From Pampus argenteus (taxonomy: Eukaryota; Chordata; Actinopteri; Scombriformes; Stromateidae): a DNA stretch of 64,000 nt. The stretch covers positions 3,618,501 to 3,682,500 of the forward strand of contig CM072870.1 in assembly GCA_036937835.1 (NCBI GenBank), read 5' to 3'. The notes beneath the pieces were generated by a model. The model did no database searches. It was not told where the DNA came from and saw only the letters and a list, made by a program, of their open reading frames with translations. Both the position numbers and the translations under genes were made by a program. Positions 55,108 through 64,000 of the stretch are shown here, piece after piece (the first letter of the stretch is position 1; each line of letters starts with the position of its first letter).

Positions 55108-58100
55108 ATGATTCGGGTTTCTTCAGCCGTGTTTGTGTCGTTGCTGCTGTGCGCGGTGAGTAGGGACAGGGATAGTAGTGAATGTTAAACAGCATTGTTC
55201 AGGTAATAGTCTGTGTCAGGTAGGCACCCGAGCTACGATGAACCAATGTTGGTACATAAGCCAAAAAAAACAAAAACAAAAACAAAAACACTTGCTGAGT
55301 TTGAGCACATATGTCAGAAACAAAAGTGAAGGATTGTATAGAGCAGCTACTATACAGAAACAAAGGCTTCATGTTGACTCCTATCAAATACCTGGCCGCC
55401 ATGGCAACACAGGTGTGGGCTTTACTCAATGGGAACAGTTTTATGTGACAGGTGCGAAAATAATTTGATATGATTGAATTCTCATTTAATATACTACAGG
55501 CTACGCAGCTATTAAACAGCCAGTGTGTTTATAATGGATCATAAAAGGGCATTATAACAGTTGATTATAAGTTGTGATCTCTCTCATAATCATAAAAAAA
55601 AGTTAATCAAGTAAGTTAATACTTTTAAAAAATATGTCAGCAGCACCAGTAATACATTACCTGGCAGAAACATAGTAATAATCAGAAACAAGCTCCAATC
55701 ACCAATCACAACACGCTGACATCCATTATAAAGCCATCTCTATTATTCTGTGTTCTTTTCAGCTTTATTTGGACTTCACAACACATGTCATGTGCAGTTC
55801 ATAATTCGTGTAATTCATCAAGCCGATGTGTGTTTTTTTTCTTTTTCCTTACCATACTGTGCTTTTGGTGTGGACTTAAATCAAGACCTAATTCAGATTG
55901 ATTCAGATTCAGTCGTGTTGCTTCCATTTGTTCCCTTTAGGGATTTTACATTTCAAAATGACTGTAGAAATAATGTCTTAAATGAATACAATAGGTCGTT
56001 CTTTGTGCCCAGACAGTTTAGTTTTCTATATACACACCAACCCTGCTGAGTAAACCTTACTTCTCAGTTCTCAAAAATGGGAGGCCGCTCCTTTCTGGGA
56101 GGCTCAAAGTCTGTTACCTCTTCTGTAATGCTGTCATGCCTGAACAGATCAGGCTAGCCTATTGTCCTTTGTGGGGTGTGGTATATGAGCCTCTCCTCTG
56201 AACACAAGCAGCTACAGTACATGATGCTTTTACCCACAGTCATTTGCAGTAAGTCTCAAGGGAAGATAATGACACCTCTTAATTAACTGTACATGAATGA
56301 GGTGCAAAAGGTCAGACCTCTTCTTGGGACTGTCTGGGCACGTACAGACTGTGATCCACTGGCACTTTGTTGATTATCCTATGTCTTGTTAGGGCGGGAC
56401 AGCACACAACCTGGGTAGAGCTCTAATACCTTTGAACATAGTTGAAAAATACTGAAGCTTTCATACAAACTGTAAGCAAGGAAGGTCTGACAACCAGTCC
56501 AAAGAGCCCATCCATATCCATATCCATATCCATATCCATATCCATAGTATATGGTTGAATCCAGACATCCAGACAGTGCACATTGTGAGGCATCAAAGTT
56601 GTTAAATGTTTTTAAATTGATTTAGACAAAATAGCATAATATAAAGCAAAGATCAACGAGACACAACATAAACAGTAATACAGGGCTGCTTAGCTGACAA
56701 TAATCATATAAAAAAGTAATTAAAAAATACATAAAAAAAGATGAATTACTGTATGCATTAAGTCTAATTCTGTTTAAATTTCACATATAAGTAGGCTGAC
56801 ATTGCATATCTATGCACCGAGATAGCTGAGGGAGTACTGTTCATGTCTGCTTTTACCAACAGGAAGGTAATTTACTACAAGACTATAGGATAGAAAGAAA
56901 CACGAACATGAATATTTCTGTTATCATTCATGCCTGAAAAATCTTTCTGTGGTACGTGGAGTTTATGGAGATGAGAAGGGTATGATATGGCTCTAATAGA
57001 ATGACCGTGCATCAAAAGGATACTCATAGGATACATATAGAGTTAATAAACAAGACACATTTTTTAAAGTTCAATCTCGCATCAACCAGCATGACTGAAA
57101 CTGAAAAATGTGTGTAAAAAAACGTACAGCCTTCATAACACTAACATAAGCATAAGCCTTAAAGTTAGAATCACATTTAAATAAATGTGTGTAAGTCACT
57201 ATCTGTTGCCGAAGAGGTAACACAATCACCCACGCATATGCAGCATTATGATTAATGGCTACACAATAATAATTGTTTATACTGTCAGATGAGAAAAAAA
57301 ACATTTACTTTTAAAAAAGGTTGTTTAACAAAATGTAAATCTGAACATAGAGATATTGTATACTATGTTGGGATTCTTGAAGTGTAGATTAATCTGACAA
57401 GTATTAGTTTATTGTGAAGTAATTGCATCTGATGTATTCCAGATTATTGCTGTTTTGAAGGCCAGCTCTGGGGACAGTCTGGTAAGAAGAAGAAGAGAGT
57501 GGATTCTCCCACCAAAGCCACTGAGGGAAAATAAGGATTACACGCAACGGGAATATATTGCCAAGGTGAGTCACTGAGCTCTGATTCGCTTTATTTCTAT
57601 CTACTAACTCTTGAAGCCTAAACTGTGGGCGTAACTGTGGTAGTGGGGTTAAGGGATGGGCCCAGCTGCAGGGGAGAGAAGGGTGAACTGGTGAATTAAA
57701 AAGATGGGTTGACGGGGTCCAGGACGTCCTGCGGGGTATCGGGGTTGGACGGGTAGGTGCCGGTGAACGGACCTCTGGTGCTTAAGAAGCATAACAGCTG
57801 ATCCGCAGATTGATGGCACCTGACCCAGTCAGAGATCCTGGCTGGGTGCCCCAGCAAGTTACATTTCCACAATAAGATTATAACCACAAACGTCAGTTCT
57901 ACTAGGCTTCAGTACTGTGTGTTACTAACGTCTGCCATGAAGAAATAAATAATCACTATCAGTCACCAGAGGGAGGCACTGGAACGTTTTCTTCTGCTCT
58001 GTGTTTCAGATCCGATCAGATTATGAAACTAAAGCAAATATCATCTACTCCCTGGAAGGCGTTGGTGCCAACCAATATCCCTTCCACGTGTTTGTAGTCA

Positions 58101-61100
58101 ACGAGAAAACTGGACTGATTCGTGTGACCAAAGTGCTTGACAGGGAGCTCGTTGATACGTACCATGTGAGTGATGTACATTTTATTCTATTTTATTGTGT
58201 CAAGAGGATTCAGTAATAACTGCTTTTCATATTTTATATCAGAGAGATATTTGGCATGATATTGTCACAGACTGATTACGTCCGCCCAACGTCTGTAGCA
58301 TAGTTTAAAAGACACTCTTTGAAAGAAAATTGAAACTGATAAATGATAGAGACAGACAGATAATAACGATAATATTTGTTGTTTCAGCTGTCAGGTGTTG
58401 CTAGGTACACTGATGGCAGTGTAGCAGAGAAGAATATTGACCTGCAGATCAAGGTTGTAGACGAGAACGACAATCCTCCAGTGTTTAGTGTCATGACGCC
58501 TGGGGAGGTGGATGAGCTCAGCCCTGCAGGTTAGTAGCTTCTGCTTTTATGGAAAAATTTTAACAATCCTGATATGTGACAGCAAATAACCCAAAGTGGC
58601 TTCGTTATGTAATCTATTGATTGTGGCCCAGACAAAACAAAGTATACAGTAAACAATATGTTCATGTTGTCTTTCCCTACATAACAAAAAGCACATTATG
58701 CAATAGTTAAAATTAGCATTCCCCTTGCAGCAGGAATTAACCTACAGTGTAAAGTTAATATACATGTTAATATACATGTTTACTGTATTTACTGAAAGGC
58801 TCCAAGATGAAAAAAAGTGCATGTAACCCACACTCTGCTTCTCTGCATTCATGTGGATTGTATTAAGTGTTAACCTTTTATGTGTTGTGGCTGTATTCTG
58901 AGCTACGTCCATCAGAACAGCCATAGAAGTTTTATTTAATACTGTTTTTACAGATACTTTAGTTATGAAAATCATCGCAACTGATGCTGATGAACCGGGG
59001 AATGATAACTCTAAGATCGCCTATAGCATCATAGATCAGAGTCCAGATGATGACATGTTCTACATGAAGCCTGACGGAACCATCTACGTTAAAAAGCCTG
59101 TCCTGGACAGAGAGGTAAAGACTACATCAACACCTACACAGCTTTAATTGTCATTTGATTCATAAAAGAAAATGCTGCTAATGTGCCATAAGTTTTCTTG
59201 CCTGCACACAGGCTTCTTGACTCGAATCAATTTAAAGGGGATGGATATTAATATTTAATGTTTGCAGGCTCATTGTATTACAGGCTGTACAGCATTCAAT
59301 ACCTTCCATGTCATAGGATGTCTCATCTCGTCCCCTGTATTATTGTATTATTTCAGGCAGTGCACTGAAAACGTCCTATCTTAGTTTACATAGTACATAA
59401 GGATACTGTACATTCTGTGGCTTTATTACTTGCCATACTATAATTTGTAGCATAGGCTCTGACTTTGGACCAGTTCAAGTTCAGAAGCTATGAATCCTAT
59501 AGTTTCTAGAAAGGACTATTGTTATGCTGTCTAAGTTTCGTTTACCATTCTCTTCTGATTGTGTAATGTTTTCTAATTTTTAGAAAGTAGACAAGTACGT
59601 TTTGACTGTGAAAGGTCAAGACCTAAATGGTAACCCAGGAGGAAACAGTGCAACCAGCACTGTTACCATTAATATCAGAGATGTGAACGACAACCTTCCC
59701 ACTCTGGAAAAAGACGAGGTAGTTTTCTTTCTCACACAGATATCAACATGTTATACTGCATATTGGTGCAAGTAGAAATGGTTTACATGAGTTTTCACAG
59801 CTGCATTATTTCACTGTTAATATGCTCCTGTGACAGATCACACATCAAAGTCAAATGTCACACTAAAAAACAATCTGCTCAAATGAACCTTACTTTAAGC
59901 TCATAATGTGTTTCATTGCCTTTACAGTATGAAGCCATCATTGTGGAGAACACAGTGGGTGTGGAGGTGATGAGAATCAAAGCATTGGACCTGGATTTGA
60001 AGGGCACAGCCAACTGGGAAGCTATGTTTGTTATCATCAAAGGCAATGAGGCTGGGTACTTCAGCATCCGAACAGACCCCAAGACCAACGAGGGCATCGT
60101 TATGCTTGTCAAGGTAATTTCGCAGCAATATTTCTGTATTTGGGTTCAGAAGATATGTGTGTATGTTAAATACAATCACCATTCTTCATATAGAAAGAAC
60201 TAAAGTACAAGGGATCTATCAACATACCATAGGGTATTACTATCCAAATCCTGCTCTAATTTTACTGGTTTCTTTCACACCATGATATATTGTGGGCACT
60301 ACATGCAGCCATCTAGGACGTATAGACGCATGGCCCTTTATGTTTTGGACCAACAATATAAGGAGTTTCAAGGGAGTGGGTTTAAAGATCACCCGTTAAC
60401 TCAGACAAACCAGGTTTACTGAGGGATGCTTTAAATTTAAGCATAAGAGCATACATTACCTGCCACAAGCATAACACGCTAGAATCTGTAAAATCAAGTG
60501 AACTGAGTTGAGATGCACTGTGGGTAATGTAGGCACCATGCACCATTTTGAGCGAGTAGAGGAATGCATGAAATAAAAAAGTTGAAATATATCTGATTCT
60601 GCTGCATTGTTTTTGATTCCTTTTTTTTAAACTTTCTATTAAGTCTGGCAGTGTTATAGGAGTGCAGTGCTAAATTGGTAGAAGTTTTATCAGTATAGCA
60701 GTAACACTTGAATACTCAATAAGTGATTACAAATACACAGCAACAGCAAAACCGACAGTAATAATTTGTTTTTTCTGTGTGTTTGTGTCATTTCACAGGC
60801 TGTGGATTACGAGAATGTGAATTCACTCGAACTACAACTAGCTGTACAAAACAAGGCTGCAGCATATAGTGGAATTGTTATACCTAGTAATTTAGGTACA
60901 AGTAGCGCCAAATATAACGTCTATCCAATCAAAATCAATGTAAAGGACCAGCCAGAAGGGCCACACTTTGAACCCAAAGTCAAAGCTATTCCCATCTCAG
61001 AGGGAGGCCACTCCTTTAGCATTGGACATGTTATTGGCATCTACCCTGCACTAGATGGAGACACTGGGAAACCAGCTGAGAATGTCAGGTCAGTACATAC

Positions 61101-64000
61101 ACACACATAGACATGAATACCTCTATAGTTAAAAATACAATGTATGAATTTTCTACACTCATTTCTAACTAACAGAGTTTATTTTTTTCTGTAGATATGC
61201 CATCGGTTCAGGCCCTGGTAACTGGCTAATTATCGACCCCGAGACGGCTGAGATCAAACTGAATAAGATGCCTGACAGAGAATCCCCACTGCTGGTCAAT
61301 GGGACGTACTATACTGAAGTACTCTGCATTACAAAAGGTGCAGTGTTCCTCTAAACATCTGCTCCAACTCCAGATGTTATACATTTTAGTGTTAATGCAA
61401 AGTAGTTTTGGAAAAGTATGACATGTCAATCTTAAAACTCTGCTAGCTCCTACAGAATACAGTATTTAAATCCCACAATAATAAAGCGATGGATATTTGA
61501 GAGATATTTGAGAGTGCAACGTTCACCTAAGAGTTTAATCGGCTGCTGGTTTTACACAGGATTAAGATTCATCCTATTGGGACCATGAACTTCCAGTGCA
61601 AATGTCATGAAAATCCAGATGTCAGCTTTCAATAGCTAAAACACAGCTATAACACCATCAAATCTACACACAGTTAGTAAGCTGGTTGATGTCTAGCTAC
61701 AACTAACAACTACAGAGTCAGATCAATGGCTGCTTGTGTAGAAATAGTCCAGCTGTCAAATTCAAAAAAAGACAGGAAAAAAATATATCTGAACACACAT
61801 TTAGCCTCAACATAACCAGGGGCAAACAGATGTGTATATTTGTTGTTCACTAGCTAGGGGAGTGAAGCATTTGTCCCAGAACCTGTCTTGATCTGTCTGT
61901 AAATCTGTTTTTTCCATCCCAGACTTGCCCGCTAAAACAGCCACCGGCACCATAGCCATCCAGGTGGAAGATTTTAATGACCACTGCCCCACCCTGACCA
62001 ATAACATCCAGACCATGTGCACCATACATGATTCTATTATTGTCACCGCTAAGGATGAGGATGCTTTCCCTAATGGACCTCCTTTCCACTTTGACATCGT
62101 CCCAGAGGGCACTGAGGGCAAATGGCAGGTGGAGCATCTTAATGGTGAGGAAAATACTGGAAGTTATTTAATAGTTATGGTAGATACCGATAAAGATGAT
62201 GTTAACTGAGAAGTGGTTCTGTAGTGACATGCATTGGTGTCTGATACAGATGTGACTGATTGATATTACAACTAGTGGTTGTAAAAGTAATTTTAAAAAA
62301 CCCTTGAAACTAGCACTGAACATGTTTTTGACACGTGGTATGCATCTCAGATAGATAGATAGATCAGATAGATTCAACCATTTAACCATATTCAACCACT
62401 ACACCTTTCATATGTTTATCTTGCTGCGGACAGACACTGCAGCAATCTTGAGGTCCCAGGAGTCCTTGTGGCCTGGTGTCTACGAGGTGGAATTTTTGGT
62501 GAAGGACGGGCAGGGAGAGGCCTGTCCAAATCCACAAAAAGTGAAGGTCCATGTCTGTACCTGTGAGAATGGAGTGGTGTGTGGAAAACTAGGCGGCAAC
62601 GGTAAACCCAGCAAAGGAGCAGAGTTAGGACCTGCAGGAATCGGACTGCTACTACTGGGCCTCCTGCTGTTACTACGTAAGTATGATGTGACGCTCATTC
62701 TGATGAAAGGTTGAATGATCAAGACAGCTTGTCATTTCTGACAGTTTCTTATATATAAACTTAAAGATTCACATGTGCCATATCAATACTTAAGGCAACA
62801 CATTTCAGATGCACAGTCCTCTTTCTAAATAAACTTAGTTCTAAATAGTAGTTTTAGCTACAAGTGTTGTAAAGACATGCACTTATTACAAAAGACATAC
62901 CTGCATTGTGCCAGGTAAAATAAATTGCACCTCTTTTTTGGAGGACCCCGGGGACCACTGCTGGGCCCACTTCACATTTAGGGGGTCATGAAGTTAGACT
63001 AAGACTTGTTGTTGTTTTTACAGTCATTCCTCTGTTGCTGCTGTTTTGCCAATGTGGGTCTGCGGGTCTGCCAGGGGGTTTTACTGAGATGCCTTTTGAC
63101 ACCAAATCGCACCTCATTAACTACCACACTGAAGGTCAAGGAGAGAACACGGTAAGACAAACGCAACTGAGCTTTTACATGATCTTCAATGTCAAGGACA
63201 GAAATATTGGGATACAGACTGTAAACATTTAGTCGCAGTCTGGTATGTAGAGCTGTTAGGTGACCTTAAAATGTTTTAAAAAGTCTAAAATTCAAAATCT
63301 GTTTTTGAAAAAATACTTTATGAATATACATCATCATAGTGTAACTAAGTTACATATTCACATGTGCACACACACAAGAGAGTCCATCAAAACAAGAGTG
63401 ATGACTGGGCACTAATTACAACACAAAAAATGCCATGTGTTATCAGTCGTGTTTCAGCTGTCTTATTTTGTACTATTTTTAGAAAACACTCTTTTCATAC
63501 GCTTTTCATAAAAACTGTTTTTCAAGAGATTAGGTCAACCAATATGGCCACCAGAAGATGTATTATGTCTCCTGTAAACTTTTTTCTAGGTGAATATTGT
63601 TTTCAGTTTGCTCACTAATTACTAACATTTGGATTCTTGGCCTTTCGTAGGCGGTGCCACTACTGAACTTGCCAACACAGCTGGATGCGTCAGCTTTCAA
63701 ATCATCCATGGGCATGGTTAACCCTGTTAGCGCTGGCATGCCTAACACCGTTAGTGCTGGTATGGCTAACACAGTTAGCGCTGGTATGGCTAACACTGTT
63801 AGTGCTGGCATGGCTAACAACGTTAGCAGTGGAGCAAATAACCGCCTTTCCATGGATATGATCAATGGGGCTGCCTATGAAGAAAGTTCTGGTTTTCAAA
63901 CATGGGGGGAACAGTGGGGCTCAAGCGCCGCCTACCTTGGGTTTGAGGGCAGAGAGGCAGGAGTAGCGGGTGGAGGAATCTACGACGGCATGGCTCTGCC
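55108..64000 (+). CDS. dsg2: Desmoglein 2-like desmosomal cadherin (3' end outside window)
   Basis: Calcium-dependent adhesion protein of desmosomes. Exons: 55108-55155, 57443-57565, 58010-58165, 58388-58529, 58954-59114, 59584-59718, 59928-60113, 60799-61088, 61195-61337, 61923-62144, 62434-62676, 63024-63151, 63651 onward; all in phase, about 775 residues so far. Signal peptide MIRVSSAVFVSLLLCA, short propeptide, furin-type RRRR then EWILPP with the strand-swap Trp at mature position 2. Four extracellular cadherin repeats carry VVDENDNPPVF, IRDVNDNLPTL, VKDQPEGPHFE and VEDFNDHCPTL. The degenerate third linker and short membrane-proximal domain with VCTCENGVVCG are typical of desmogleins. 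One membrane helix (about residues 602-626, GIGLLLLGLLLLL) precedes the intracellular part. The tail holds five eight-residue repeats of NTVSAGMA type. Whether this is dsg2 or a fish-specific paralogue cannot be settled here. Confidence 0.92.
55160..57440. other. Desmoglein intron 1
   Basis: About 2.3 kb between signal-peptide exon and propeptide exon. It contains a (CCATAT)n hexanucleotide tract at about 56513-56547 and several A/T runs. Nothing coding recognised. Confidence 0.6.
56513..56547. repeat. (CCATAT)n hexanucleotide repeat
   Basis: Six tandem CCATAT units in desmoglein intron 1. Confidence 0.9.
63719..63835 (+). repeat. 24-bp coding minisatellite in desmoglein tail
   Basis: Five in-frame units encode variants of NTVSAGMA (the first unit is NPVSAGMP). 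Synonymous third-position changes between units (GTTAGC/GTTAGT) suggest the repeat is maintained at protein level or recently expanded. Confidence 0.85.

Overview
This window is nuclear DNA of a bony fish, most likely a teleost. The genes are multi-exon with GT-AG introns of about 0.1-3 kb, CA/TG microsatellites are dense, DNA transposons of Tc1 and hAT type are present, and every recognised gene is a vertebrate orthologue. I rebuilt exon chains by requiring splice sites and reading frame to agree. Six protein-coding genes hold up, the first and last of them cut by the window edges.

Layout. (1) 95-7638, plus: C-terminal half of trappc8 (TRAPPIII tethering complex), 3' UTR to about 8.7 kb. (2) 11187-15727, minus: ctns (cystinosin, lysosomal cystine exporter), with a non-coding first exon near 17.0 kb. 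(3) 17174-18031, plus: mrpl55 (mitochondrial ribosomal protein), head-to-head with ctns. (4) 19862-24278, plus: ndufa11 (complex I), whose first intron carries a 1.07-kb minisatellite of 24-bp units and whose promoter has a perfect TCTCGCGAGA element. (5) 26595-48527, plus: slc5a9 (SGLT4-type sodium/sugar cotransporter), whose long introns hold most of the accessory DNA. (6) 55108-64000, plus: a desmoglein (dsg2-like), running off the right end.

The 26.4-39 kb stretch is the accessory region. It holds a duplicated first exon of slc5a9. Between the two exon copies lies a decayed SAMD9/SAMD9L-like gene (minus strand, several frame breaks and a stop in the SAM domain) bounded by about 580-bp inverted repeats. 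It also holds hAT-type miniature elements with exact 8-bp target duplications and a young LTR retrotransposon with a 5-bp target duplication and an intact gag but no pol.

The genes do not form a pathway. trappc8 and the desmoglein are both on human 18q12, while the four genes between them have human orthologues on other chromosomes, so the window is a teleost-specific mixture of ancestral neighbourhoods. The most interesting structural signal is a set of four introns (one in trappc8, three in slc5a9) that begin with an (AC)n tract and end with a (GT)n tract, so intron ends could base-pair and bring the splice sites together. Further notable points are promoter-type motifs matching the known biology of their genes: HNF1-like at slc5a9, CLEAR-like at ctns, TCTCGCGAGA at ndufa11 and again inside a hAT miniature element.
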